This document shows, piece by piece, positions 23,208 through 32,300 of a stretch of DNA of 32,557 nucleotides. The notes below the pieces were generated by a model that saw only the letters and a list, made by a program, of their open reading frames with translations, had not been told where the DNA came from and did not search any database. Position 1 is the stretch's first letter. Each line of letters opens with the position of its first letter. The DNA is from Pseudomonadota bacterium. GTDB lineage: Bacteria; Pseudomonadota; Alphaproteobacteria; Rhizobiales; Hyphomicrobiaceae. The stretch covers positions 1 through 32,557 of the forward strand of contig JAEXXM010000027.1 in NCBI GenBank assembly GCA_023405815.1. The letters are read 5' to 3'. Made by a program: the position numbers and the translations under genes.

Positions 23208-23696
23208 TCAGCTGTTGCGGGCGAAGTTTATGCTGACGCCCTTCAGGGCAGAGCCCTGCGTCGACAGCGAAACCGACTGCGTCTCCCCGCCGATCGAAAC
23301 CGACAGCGAGCCGGTCAGTCCACCGCCGCCGATGTTGAGGCGCAGCTTGGAATCGTCGGCGCTTCCGGTGATGGTGCCCGTCTGATTGTAGTTGCGCTCT
23401 TCCCAGGTCCCGGTAACGCGGCCGTTCGCGTACTTCAGCACCGAGCGCAGCTCCACCTTGGTGGAGGGATTGGCGCAGATGATGTTGAGCTTCAGCTCCG
23501 CGCCGCCCGAGCCGGAGTAGTAGCCCTTGCAGGTGAGCTTCTCGCTCTTGCCGCCTTCGAGGCGGGCGGTGCCCTTGCCGGACCAGGTGCCGACCAGCGC
23601 CGAGAATGGACTGCCGGCGACGGCAGGCACGCCGATCATCAGAACGGCGAACGAACTCAACGCCAGAGCCTTAACGCTCCCCCTCAACAAGCTCAC
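23208..23696 (-). CDS. Secreted beta-rich hypothetical protein
   Basis: The protein has 162 residues from GTG 23696. A signal peptide (VKALALSSFAVLMIGVPAVAG) is followed by an all-beta domain: LVGTWSGKGTARLEGGKSEK, LTCKGYYSGSGGAELKLNII, GRVTGTWEERNYNQTGTITG and SLSVSIGGETQSVSLS. The alternating Gly and polar strands suggest a barrel of the lipocalin or avidin type. One Cys pair (LTCKG, IICAN) could form a disulfide. An upstream extension to 23927 is rejected because it lacks protein character and ignores the strong ribosome site. No function is proposed. Confidence 0.8.
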   Translation of the reverse strand: MSLLRGSVKALALSSFAVLMIGVPAVAGSPFSALVGTWSGKGTARLEGGKSEKLTCKGYYSGSGGAELKLNIICANPSTKVELRSVLKYANGRVTGTWEERNYNQTGTITGSADDSKLRLNIGGGGLTGSLSVSIGGETQSVSLSTQGSALKGVSINFARNS

Positions 23697-23700
23697 AATA

Positions 23701-23707
23701 CACCTCC
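23701..23707 (-). promoter_or_regulatory. Ribosome binding site fixing a GTG start
   Basis: GGAGGTG on the minus strand sits 4 bases before GTG 23696-23694. It is the strongest Shine-Dalgarno in the area and decides the start of the secreted protein. Confidence 0.8.
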
Positions 23708-23986
23708 AAAAGCTCTGACCTGTCCCACAACCAATTGATGCCCGCATGCTACGTGGCGACTGGCCAACGTGCAGACACACAGACGCCGCCGAGAACATGG
23801 TATCGGCATGTCTCAAATTAGCACAGTCGGAGTTAAATAAGTGTCTCGCCCATGCATCGACAACCCTTCCGGGCATGCTGCGGCGCACAAGATTTTTCGT
23901 GATCGAAAGCCGTGACGCCGGGCGCATTTAGCTGGACTGGGCGGTTGCGCCGCGAAGAACCCTGGCTATATTGCGCCGCTTGCGAC

Positions 23987-24076
23987 GGAGGGGTGGCCGA
24001 GTGGTTGAAGGCGCACGCCTGGAACGCGTGTAGGCGGGCAACCGTCTCGTGGGTTCGAATCCCACCCCCTCCGCCA
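23987..24076 (+). tRNA. tRNA-Ser (GGA)
   Basis: A 90-base type II tRNA with encoded CCA. The acceptor GGAGGGG pairs with CCCCUCC. The anticodon loop CUGGAAC gives GGA. A long variable arm follows and the T arm is GUGGG-UUCGAAU-CCCAC. Confidence 0.95.
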
Positions 24077-24250
24077 GCCCATAGACCCTCCGAGAACCGG
24101 GCTGATTCCCAGCATCGATGGTGCTTCCGCGCGGTACCGAGGACGCGCCGCGGCTTCAGGCCGCCTGGGCGGGTAGGTTTCCTGGCAGGAAAGATATGAT
24201 ACTCGTGCGCGCCAGTGCTCCTGACGCTCTCACAATGGCTGCGCCCCGGA

Positions 24251-25450
24251 ATGACGGTTGAAAAAGTTTCGACGCTCGACGGGCGCCAGCAGGCGATCAG
24301 CTTGGCCGCCATCATCTCGACCGCCTTCGGTGTGGGCCTAGCCTTCGGCATCGGCGTCCCTTTGACGGCGCTGACCTTCGCCGCCTCGCAGCAGTCCGAG
24401 TGGATGATCGGCCTCGCCGGCGCCGCGCCGGCGCTGGGCGTTCTGGCCATGCTGCCGTTCGTCCCCCGCATCATGGCGCGGCTCGGCCCTGTCGCCGCCA
24501 TTGCCGGCGGATGCGTCCTCGGAGCGCTCGGGTTCTTCGCGCTCTATGCGTTCGCATCGCCCTGGGCCTGGATCGCGCTGCGCTGCCTGATGAGTGCCGG
24601 CCTGGCGCTGCCATGGCTGGGGGGCGAGACCTGGATCAACTCCGTCTCGAGCCAGAACGTCCGCAACCGGGTCATCGCCGTCTACGTGTCGGTCTTCTTC
24701 ATCGGCTTCGCCCTCGGCCCTCCCGCTTTGCAGATCGTCGGCACCGACGGCCTTCTGCCGTACGCGATCGGCGCCGTCGGCGTCACGCTCTCGGCCCTGC
24801 CGATCGTGCTGGCGTACAAGCTGGCCCCTCCCTTCGATCACGACGAGACAACGGGATTGGTCGCCGCCGGCCGGATCGCGCCCATCGCCACCATTGGAGG
24901 GTTCATCGCCGGATTTTCCGAGATGACGTTCTTCTCGCTGCTGCCGAACGTCGCCCTGGCCGCGGGATCGAGCCAGAACGAGGCTCTCAACCTCCTCACG
25001 ATGCTCCTGCTCGGCGGAATATTCCTTCAGTTTCCGCTCGGATGGATTTCCGACAAGCTCCCCCGTGTGACGGTGCATCTATCGGTGATCGCCGCCATGT
25101 GCGTGCTGCTGTGGTCGCTCCCGAGCCTGCTCGCGATGCCTTTCGTTCCGGGCATCGTCGCATTCCTCCTCGGCGGCATCGTCCTCGGCTTTTACACGAG
25201 TTCGCTCGCCATCATCGGCGAGGAGGTCGGGCCGCGCGATCTTGCCGCCGCCAACGTCGCGTTCCTCGTCATGTACCAGCTCGGCGGCATGGCCGGACCT
25301 CTCGCCGCCGGCGTAGCGATGACTTGGGCGCCGGCGATCGGTTTCGTCGCCACGCTCACCGCCGCGATGCTGGTCTTTGCCGCGATCGTCGTCGCGTTCG
25401 ATTTGTCTGCCAAGCGCCGCGTCGCGCAAGGCTGCGCCAACGCCGACTGA
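24251..25450 (+). CDS. MFS transporter (YcaD-like)
   Basis: The protein has 399 residues and 12 predicted helices. It resembles the YcaD branch of the major facilitator superfamily: LPWLGGETWIN corresponds to the ESWLN segment of YcaD, then RNRVIAVYVSVFFIGFALGP on helix 5, GGFIAGFSEMTFFSLLPNVAL starting the second half, and FLQFPLGWISDKLPR as the mid motif. Probably a proton-coupled exporter of unknown substrate. ATG 24251 was chosen; an in-frame GTG at 24215 would add 12 residues. It stands alone between tRNA-Ser and the convergent caspase-like gene. Confidence 0.88.
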   Translation: MTVEKVSTLDGRQQAISLAAIISTAFGVGLAFGIGVPLTALTFAASQQSEWMIGLAGAAPALGVLAMLPFVPRIMARLGPVAAIAGGCVLGALGFFALYAFASPWAWIALRCLMSAGLALPWLGGETWINSVSSQNVRNRVIAVYVSVFFIGFALGPPALQIVGTDGLLPYAIGAVGVTLSALPIVLAYKLAPPFDHDETTGLVAAGRIAPIATIGGFIAGFSEMTFFSLLPNVALAAGSSQNEALNLLTMLLLGGIFLQFPLGWISDKLPRVTVHLSVIAAMCVLLWSLPSLLAMPFVPGIVAFLLGGIVLGFYTSSLAIIGEEVGPRDLAAANVAFLVMYQLGGMAGPLAAGVAMTWAPAIGFVATLTAAMLVFAAIVVAFDLSAKRRVAQGCANAD

Positions 25451-25471
25451 TGTCGGCGCATCTCTCGGCAG

Positions 25472-26599
25472 CTACTTGCTGTCGCCCTCCGCCTTCTTCT
25501 CCGCGATGCCGAGCTTGGTCTCCAGCGCCGAGATTTCCCCGCGCAGCTTTTCCTGCTCTTGGTTGCGGCGGACCATTCGCATCTGGATCTTGCCGATCTC
25601 CATCGACAGCGTGCGCCGAGAGTCGGCATCCCCGCGGCTGCTGGTGTCGTACTGCTTGTCGAAGATCGCCTGCTGGTCGGCCTTGTTGTCCTCCTGCAGC
25701 TGACGCAGGCGCTCGCGCGCCTGGGCGAGCGCCACTATGCTCTCCGTGTGCTCGGCGTCGGCTTTCTTGGCGGCTGCATCGTCGAGAGAGCGTGCAGCTG
25801 CTTGCGGCGCCGCGTCGGTCTTCGCTGCGGTCTTCTGGAAGTAGAAGTCGCCCGTCAGCGCCGAGTGGTCCCACGGCACCTGCTTGCCGTCCGTCGCCGC
25901 GAGAACGTCCTTGCGCACCTCGATCATCGTCGAGGTGAGATTGCGATTTGTCTCGCGCACGTGCTTGGCGAGCGCCGCCGTGAACGGCGAGTTGCGCCCC
26001 TTGCCGTCCAGCGCCACGTTCCCCGGCTGCGTCGAATAGGAGATGAAGGTGCCGACGCCGGTCTCGACCTGGGCGAGGCCCTTGCCGATGCTGGCCGAGC
26101 GCGTACCCATCGAGCGCGCGAGATTGCCTCGGAAGGGATTGTCGCGGCACGCATCGAGGAACACGATGTTGGTCTTGTCGCCCCGCCCGAGCTCCATCTG
26201 CTTCAGTACGAGATCGAGGCTCACCGCGTCGAAGTCGAGATCGCGCTCGTTCGCGAGGCGTGCATCGATGGGAATGAGATAGTTCCGCCCCCCAACCTGC
26301 AGGCCGTGCCCCGCGTAGAAGAAGATGGCCGCATCCGCCCCTTCGAGCAGCTCGGCGAAGTTGCGCACCTTGGTGTCGAAGCCGCGCTTGTCGACATCGA
26401 GGCCCAAGATGACGTCGAAGCCGGCGCTCTTCAGAGCGGCGGAGATGTCGTTGGCGTCGTTGGTCGGGTTGGTTAGCGGCGTCGCTTCCGCATATTTCGA
26501 GTTGCCGATGACCAGCGCCACGCGCTTTTCGGCGAGGGCGGGCAGGCTGCAGATGACGGAGGCGAAGGCTGCGGCGAGAAGAACACGGACGAATGACAT
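25472..26599 (-). CDS. Secreted caspase-family (orthocaspase) peptidase
   Basis: The protein has 375 residues. A signal peptide (VLLAAAFASVICSLPALA, cleavage near 23) is followed by a C14-type caspase p20 fold: KRVALVIGNSKYAEATPL, GADAAIFFYAGHGLQVGG with catalytic His98, and TNIVFLDACRDNPF with catalytic Cys151. SYSTQPGNVALDG and NSPFTAALAKHV are also family-typical. Both dyad residues are present, so it should be active, probably cutting after Arg or Lys. Residues about 300-370 form a charged coiled coil (AQARERLRQLQEDNKADQQA). The start is ATG 26599, and a longer frame to 26785 would bury the signal peptide. Its target is unknown. Confidence 0.88.
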   Translation of the reverse strand: MSFVRVLLAAAFASVICSLPALAEKRVALVIGNSKYAEATPLTNPTNDANDISAALKSAGFDVILGLDVDKRGFDTKVRNFAELLEGADAAIFFYAGHGLQVGGRNYLIPIDARLANERDLDFDAVSLDLVLKQMELGRGDKTNIVFLDACRDNPFRGNLARSMGTRSASIGKGLAQVETGVGTFISYSTQPGNVALDGKGRNSPFTAALAKHVRETNRNLTSTMIEVRKDVLAATDGKQVPWDHSALTGDFYFQKTAAKTDAAPQAAARSLDDAAAKKADAEHTESIVALAQARERLRQLQEDNKADQQAIFDKQYDTSSRGDADSRRTLSMEIGKIQMRMVRRNQEQEKLRGEISALETKLGIAEKKAEGDSK

Positions 26600-26820
26600 G
26601 AAAGAACTCGGCTCTGTTGACCCGCCCTCAATACGCGCAAGGGCGGCGCAGGAGCTATGACCAAATGAGCATGTCGACTTTTTGGCTGGAACGTCTTCGT
26701 TCGCGTGCTGCATCGCGGCAACACCTTGGCCATGTTTACAAAACGCCATCAAACGTGATCCGCCTGGGCCACGCGCTTGCCTCAACCGCGGTGCTGCATG
26801 CCCTCCAGCGAGGGAGTGAC

Positions 26821-27009
26821 ATGGTCAAGAATCACAAGGCGGACAGTTTCGACGGCGGCAGGGCGGCGAGCATCTCGCGCGAGCCCGATCCCGTGAGCAA
26901 GCCCGAGTTGAGCCGCAAGGCCATGCCGGGAACGAACATCCATCCCGACGACGATGACGTGTACGCGCTGCTGATTGCCGCCAGCACGCTGGCCAGCGCC
27001 AACGAGTAA
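26821..27009 (+). CDS. 62-residue hypothetical protein
   Basis: AGGGAG (26811-26816) lies 4 bases before ATG 26821. The product is hydrophilic (MVKNHKADSFDGGRAASISR...) and ends in a acidic/helical segment, IHPDDDDVYALLIAASTLAS. No membrane helix or signal peptide is present. The strong ribosome site and this conserved-looking C-terminus favour a real gene. It is convergent with the PAS-GGDEF-EAL gene, 40 bases apart. Function unknown. Confidence 0.55.
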   Translation: MVKNHKADSFDGGRAASISREPDPVSKPELSRKAMPGTNIHPDDDDVYALLIAASTLASANE

Positions 27010-27049
27010 CCCGACGGAGGGCGGCGTCAGCGGCTCGAAAAGGCTGCAC

Positions 27050-29257
27050 TCACGATGCTTTGTCTGACGCACGCGGCCGGTCACTGCCTTCGCCGCCCGC
27101 GTCCGATATGTCCGCCGGGGGCTGGGCGAACAGTTGCGCCAGCTCCGCGGCGGACTTGGGACGAGCAAGGACGAAGCCCTGCACCGCATCGATACCCTCC
27201 CGGCGCGCATCGAGGAGCTGGTCGCGCGTCTCGACGCCCTCCGCAACCGTAGAGATGCCGAGGTCGCAGCCGAGGCCCGCCACGGCACGCACGACGGCGC
27301 GCGCGGCTTCGTTGCCGGACGACAGACCCGCGATGAAGCGCTGCGAGACCTTGATGGTGTCGAAGCGGAAGGTCCGCAGCGAGCTCAGAGGCGAGTATTT
27401 GGCGCCGAAATTGTCGAGGGCGACCTTCACGCCGATTTTGCGCAGCTGCTCGAGCACTGGCAGCACCTCGGGAGTGTGCATGAGCAGCGCCTCCTCGCTG
27501 ACCTCGATCTCCAGCCGCTCGGCAGGAAAGCCCGATGCCAGCAGCGCCAATGACACCGCATTGGAGAAGTTGCCGCTGATGAGCTGTGAGACGGAGACGT
27601 TGACCGCCAGCCGCACATGCACTGGCCAGGCGCAAGCTTCCGCGCAGGCATGGCGCACCACCCATTCGCCGATCGGCCCAATGAGCTGCGTCTCCTCCGC
27701 CAGCGGCAGGAACTCCGATGGCCGCAACAGACCACGCTCCGGGTGCCGCCAACGAAGCAGCGCTTCGCACGCGTTGATCTCGCCGGTAGCGGCATTGTAG
27801 ATGGGCTGATAATCGAGCTCGAACTGGTTCTCGGAAAGGGCGCGGGCGAGATCGTCCTCGAGCGAGGTGCGCAAGTCGCACTGCGCCTTCATGCGCTGAT
27901 CGAAGAAGCGATGGTTGCCACGGCCGGAAGCCTTCGCGTAGTAGAGGGCGATATCCGACTTGCGCAGAAGCAGATCCAGCTCGTCGCCGTCCTGCGGACA
28001 CACGGCGACGCCGATCGAAACGCCGATCGTGATCTCCCGCCCCTCGATGGTGTACGGCGCGCTGAGCCGGTCGATGATCCGCTCGGCGAGCATCCCCGCG
28101 TCATTCATCGGATCCTTCGAGTGCTGCAGAATGGCGAACTCGTCGCCGCCCAGGCGGGCGATGGTGTCGGTGCGTCTGACGCAGCTCCTGAGCCGGTCGG
28201 CCACCGCCTTTAGCAGAGCGTCGCCGACCGCGTGCCCGAACGTGTCGTTGACCTGCTTGAAGCGATCGAGATCGAGGGACAGCACGGCGATGCTGTCGTC
28301 GGTTCCGATCGCAGGGCGGCTGGCGGCGAACCGCTCGCGAAACAGCGTGCGATTGGCGAGATCGGTAAGCCCGTCGTGCATGGCAAGATGTGCGATGCGG
28401 TTCTCGAGGGACAGCTGCCGGGTGATGTCCTCGTGCGTGTCCACCCATCCGCCGTCCGGCATCGGTCCGGCGCTGACGCGAATGCCGCGCCCGTCACCGA
28501 GGAAATGCGTGTAGCTGAACGGCTCGCCGGCCTTCACTCTCGCCAGATACTTGGCAAGAATCTCCGCCTTGCGCTCTGCTGAGTCAGCCGGAGCCGCCGC
28601 GGCGTCGATCTCCCCGCTCATGACATCAGTCAGCGGGGTCCCCGGCGTGCCGAGCTCCGCCGGCAGCCCGTACATCTTCAGGTACCGTTCGTTGCAGAAC
28701 ACCAGACGCTGGTCGGCGCTGAACATGGAGATGCCGGATGGGATGTGCTTCAGCACCGTATCGAGTTGGATGTTGCGCTGCGCCAGCTGCTCCTGCGCCC
28801 CGCGGCTGTCCGTAATGTCGAGGCGCAGGCTCACGTAGCCCGTGATTTTGCCGTTGGCATCGAGCTTTGCAGCGTTGGCCGACTTCACCCAATAAAGCGA
28901 TCCATCCTTGGCGCGATTGCAGACCTCGGCCTGCCATACTCGTCCGCTCGAGATCGTGGCGTACATATCGCGCCAGAACCCCTTGCTGTGATAGCCGGAG
29001 TTCAGCAGCGCGTGCGTCTTGCCGATCAGCTCGTGTCGCGCATATCCGCTGATGCGGCAGAAGTTGTCGTTCGCATGCGTGATGACACCGCGCGCATCGG
29101 TCTCCGAGATGATGGCCAGCCGGTCGACGATCGCCGCCTGTAGACTGAGGTGGGACAGCTCCTCGCTTTCGGGCAGCCGCCGCTCGCCGGTGCCGTGCAC
29201 GAGAAGATCATCAGACTTCCCCCGTGCGCGTGACGATGTCCTCGACAAGCGCGGCAT
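27050..29257 (-). CDS. PAS-PAS-GGDEF-EAL protein with degenerate EAL
   Basis: The protein has 735 residues and is cytoplasmic. Order: PAS about 38-150 (ITHANDNFCRISGYARHELIG), second PAS about 165-285 (GISMFSADQRLVFCNERYLK), GGDEF 370-374 intact with an inhibitory RxxD site at 361-364, then EAL. In EAL the first Glu (CEALLRW), NVS, EVSEEAL and AEGVET are kept. The metal-binding Asp-Asp is Asp615-Asn616 (ALDNFGAKYSPLSSL), and the KIDR motif is K636-V-S638-Q. Cyclase activity is likely and phosphodiesterase activity doubtful. The start is ATG 29257 with GGGAG 6 bases upstream. Confidence 0.9.
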   Translation of the reverse strand: MPRLSRTSSRARGKSDDLLVHGTGERRLPESEELSHLSLQAAIVDRLAIISETDARGVITHANDNFCRISGYARHELIGKTHALLNSGYHSKGFWRDMYATISSGRVWQAEVCNRAKDGSLYWVKSANAAKLDANGKITGYVSLRLDITDSRGAQEQLAQRNIQLDTVLKHIPSGISMFSADQRLVFCNERYLKMYGLPAELGTPGTPLTDVMSGEIDAAAAPADSAERKAEILAKYLARVKAGEPFSYTHFLGDGRGIRVSAGPMPDGGWVDTHEDITRQLSLENRIAHLAMHDGLTDLANRTLFRERFAASRPAIGTDDSIAVLSLDLDRFKQVNDTFGHAVGDALLKAVADRLRSCVRRTDTIARLGGDEFAILQHSKDPMNDAGMLAERIIDRLSAPYTIEGREITIGVSIGVAVCPQDGDELDLLLRKSDIALYYAKASGRGNHRFFDQRMKAQCDLRTSLEDDLARALSENQFELDYQPIYNAATGEINACEALLRWRHPERGLLRPSEFLPLAEETQLIGPIGEWVVRHACAEACAWPVHVRLAVNVSVSQLISGNFSNAVSLALLASGFPAERLEIEVSEEALLMHTPEVLPVLEQLRKIGVKVALDNFGAKYSPLSSLRTFRFDTIKVSQRFIAGLSSGNEAARAVVRAVAGLGCDLGISTVAEGVETRDQLLDARREGIDAVQGFVLARPKSAAELAQLFAQPPADISDAGGEGSDRPRASDKAS

Positions 29258-29348
29258 TAACAACTCCCTGTAGGCTCTAACCTGGCGAGATCATCTCCGT
29301 ACGCCCTATGCACCCTACCGGAGGTACCCTTTATCCGTGATTTACAGC

Positions 29349-29395
29349 CCAGCCGGCCCGCGGGATGAAAGGTTGAGCTTTCGTTGACCGGCTGG
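29349..29395. other. Inverted repeat after the AAA+ gene
   Basis: CCAGCCGG (29349-29356) and CCGGCTGG (29388-29395) are perfect 8-bp arms around a 31-base loop that contains a smaller GAAAG/CTTTC hairpin. It directly follows the AAA+ stop (29397). It could act as a terminator or mRNA-end structure, although no T-run follows in the minus direction. Confidence 0.35.
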
Positions 29396-29396
29396 T

Positions 29397-32300
29397 CTAG
29401 CTTGGACGGCCCACCGCGATGAGGTCGAAATCGCCTGACAGCACGGCGTCGAGGCGCCCGCTGCGCCAGCCGGTGGCGAGATCCCGAACCAAGGGCGAGG
29501 CGCCGTCGCGATAGCGGCGCACGACGTTGCTGCCACGGCCGGCAGCCGCTAGGGCGGTCTCGAGTGCCGCCTTGAGCTGCTGCTTGGGGAGTTCTTCCAG
29601 CGGCGCCGGTGCGACGCGTACCCGTGCCGTCGCGCGCACCTGATTGCCCTCGTCCTCGAACTCGAGGACATGCAGGCCTGCCTCGCGGATGAGTGCGCGC
29701 TCTGCCCCAAAGCCGCTGACCGTGATGTAGGGTAGCGCCATGCTTCCGGCTCCCACAGCGACCTCGCTGATCTGCATGCGCCGCCGGTCGGCCCAGCCGC
29801 GGTACATGTCGGCGAGGCGCCGGCACCAGGCGACGCTCCCGGCCTCTTCGCCTGGCCGCTCGAACGCCGGCTCGATAGCCAGCACCACCTCGACCGCAGC
29901 CGTGTCCTCTGCGTCGCGCAGCCCTTCCCCGACGAGATGAAGCTGCAGTGCCAGCCGCGAGATCAGCTCGCGCGACGCCCTGCCTGCGCGCTCGGTGCCC
30001 TTGTCGAGCCGCGCCTTCAAGGCGTGCGCCGTCTCGGTCGCCGAGCGTATGCGGTCCATGAGGGCCAAACGCGAGAGCGTTACGTAGCGCTGCGGGTCGT
30101 TCCAGAAGCGGGCTTCCTGCATGGGCACGGAAAGCTCGAGCTTGCGCCGCTCCCACTCTGCAGACGAGAGCACGCCGTCGATCCGCTCGAGCTCTGCCGC
30201 GAGCGCAGCGTGCTCTGCCTCGCTTCCCTGCGGCGACAGGATCATCTCGGCCAGCAATGGCGGCTCCCCGTCGGGAGCAGTCACCGCATCCGTCTCCCCA
30301 TCGGCGTCGGGATCGACGAACTCGGCCTGGATGGCGCGCCCGTCGCTGCGCACGAACACGAACTGGTCGCCCTCAGGGAAGCGCTGCTCGACGATGGTCG
30401 CTGCGAGCGGAGCGATGAGGTACTGGTCGATGGCGCGCTTCAGCGGCCGCGCGCCCATTTCCGGCGAGAAGCCCTTCTCCAGCAGGAAATCGATCGCCGA
30501 CGCTTCCCACTCGACGGCCCACTCCCGGTCCTTGAGGCCGCGCCGGTCGAGAACGCGCGCCAGTTCTTTTTTCAGGATCGAGCCCATCAGCTCGCGCGAC
30601 AGAGGCAGGAACACGATCACCTTGTCGAGCCGGTTCTGGAACTCGGGGCGGAACGTCTGCCCGATGGTGCGCATCACCTGTTCGCTCGTGTAGGCGTCCT
30701 CGCCGGGTGAAAAGCCGAGCCGCGACGTGCGGTGGCTGGTAGCTCCGAGGTTGGACGTCAGGATGATGATGCAGTGACGGAAGTCCGCGACCTGCCCCAC
30801 CTGGTCCGTGAGACGCCCGTCATCGAACACCTGCAGGAACAGGTCCCACACGTTCGGGTGCGCCTTCTCGAACTCGTCGAGCAGCACCACCGAGAACGGC
30901 TGTTTGCGCACCAGCGTGATGAGCGAGTCCGCCGGCATCGAGGTATCGCCGGCGCCGAGGATCTTCATGGTCGAGTCCGGCGTCTGGAATTCACTCATGT
31001 CGAGGCGGATCATCCGGTCGGCCGATCCGAACAGGAACTCGGCGAGCGTCTTCGCAAGCTCGGTCTTGCCGGTGCCGGTCGGCCCCGCGAACAAGAATAC
31101 GCCGATCGGCTTGCCCGGATCGTTGAGGCCGGCTTTCAGCATAGCGATGCGATCGACGATGGCGCTCACCGCTTCGTCCTGCCCCATGACGCGTTCGGTG
31201 AAGTAGCGCCGCACCGCGCTGAGATCGACGCGCTGGTGGCTGTCGAGGATCGATGCCGGCAAGCCCGTCTGCTGCGCCAGCGTCTCGATGATGTCTGCCT
31301 CGTCAATGCTGGTCCCGCTGCCCTTGCCCTTGCGCTTGACGCTCAGCTTCAAAAGGTCGAGGGCTGCGCCCGGTAGGCTCGATGCAGTAAGGTACTGCCG
31401 CGCGGAGGCAATAGCTGCATCGACGGCCGCGGGCGCGATGCGCGCGCCGTTGATCGAAGCGATGTCCCGCGCCACTTCGCGCGCGAGCTGCTCGGTCTCG
31501 GCGACGTCCATCGGTTCGAGCCGCGCCACCTCGAAGATGCCGCGCAGCGCCGGCCGCAACCGCACCAGCCGGGCCGTGCCCGCAGCCGACGCCTCCGTCC
31601 ATACGATCAGCCTGCCGCTGGAAATGGCAGGCAGGATCTGGTCGAGGATGCTCGCGGCTTGTCCCTGGTGCGTGCCCGAGAGGGCGATCTGCATGATGTC
31701 GGGGATGTACCAGATCACGCGTTTCGAGGAGTTCAGCTCCTCGATGGCGCGCTGGATGCGCCCCTCGAGCTGGCCGAACCACTGCTGCCCGGCCATTAGA
31801 TCGGCGCCGCCGGCCTCGAACACGCTCCAGCCGTGATGCCCGAGACGGCGAGCGAGCAACCGGAGGAACGAGGTCTTGCCGACGCGCACCTCGCCGCTCG
31901 CCATCAGCGAGCGGGGATGCGCGCCGGTCACGTTCTTCTCGCAGGCGACGAGCGCATCCTTCCAGTAGTCGGGCTCGACGAGCGCATCGGAGGTGTCGCT
32001 ATGCCAGAAGCGGCCGAACGATGTGAGGAACGCCCGATCGATGCTCGCGCGGCGGGCACGGTCGAGCTCGTCCGCGAGCTCCTTCGCGAGGGGATGATGC
32101 ACGCGCGCCAGCACCAGCTTGATCGTGTCGCAGGTCTCCTGGCTGACCCCTGCGAGGCCCGGTCCGAAGTCGGGCGTGTCCCCGAGCTTCCCGCGCCCGT
32201 CCAAATACTCCCGCAGCGCAGTCGCAACGAAGATATTGTCGGGCCAGTAGCCGCGGGCAGACAGCAGCGGTGCGCCCATCGGGGGACGCGACGACACGCT

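Noticed and set aside
23697..23927. N-terminal extension of the secreted beta-rich protein
   Set aside because: A strong GGAGGTG and a signal peptide place the start at GTG 23696.
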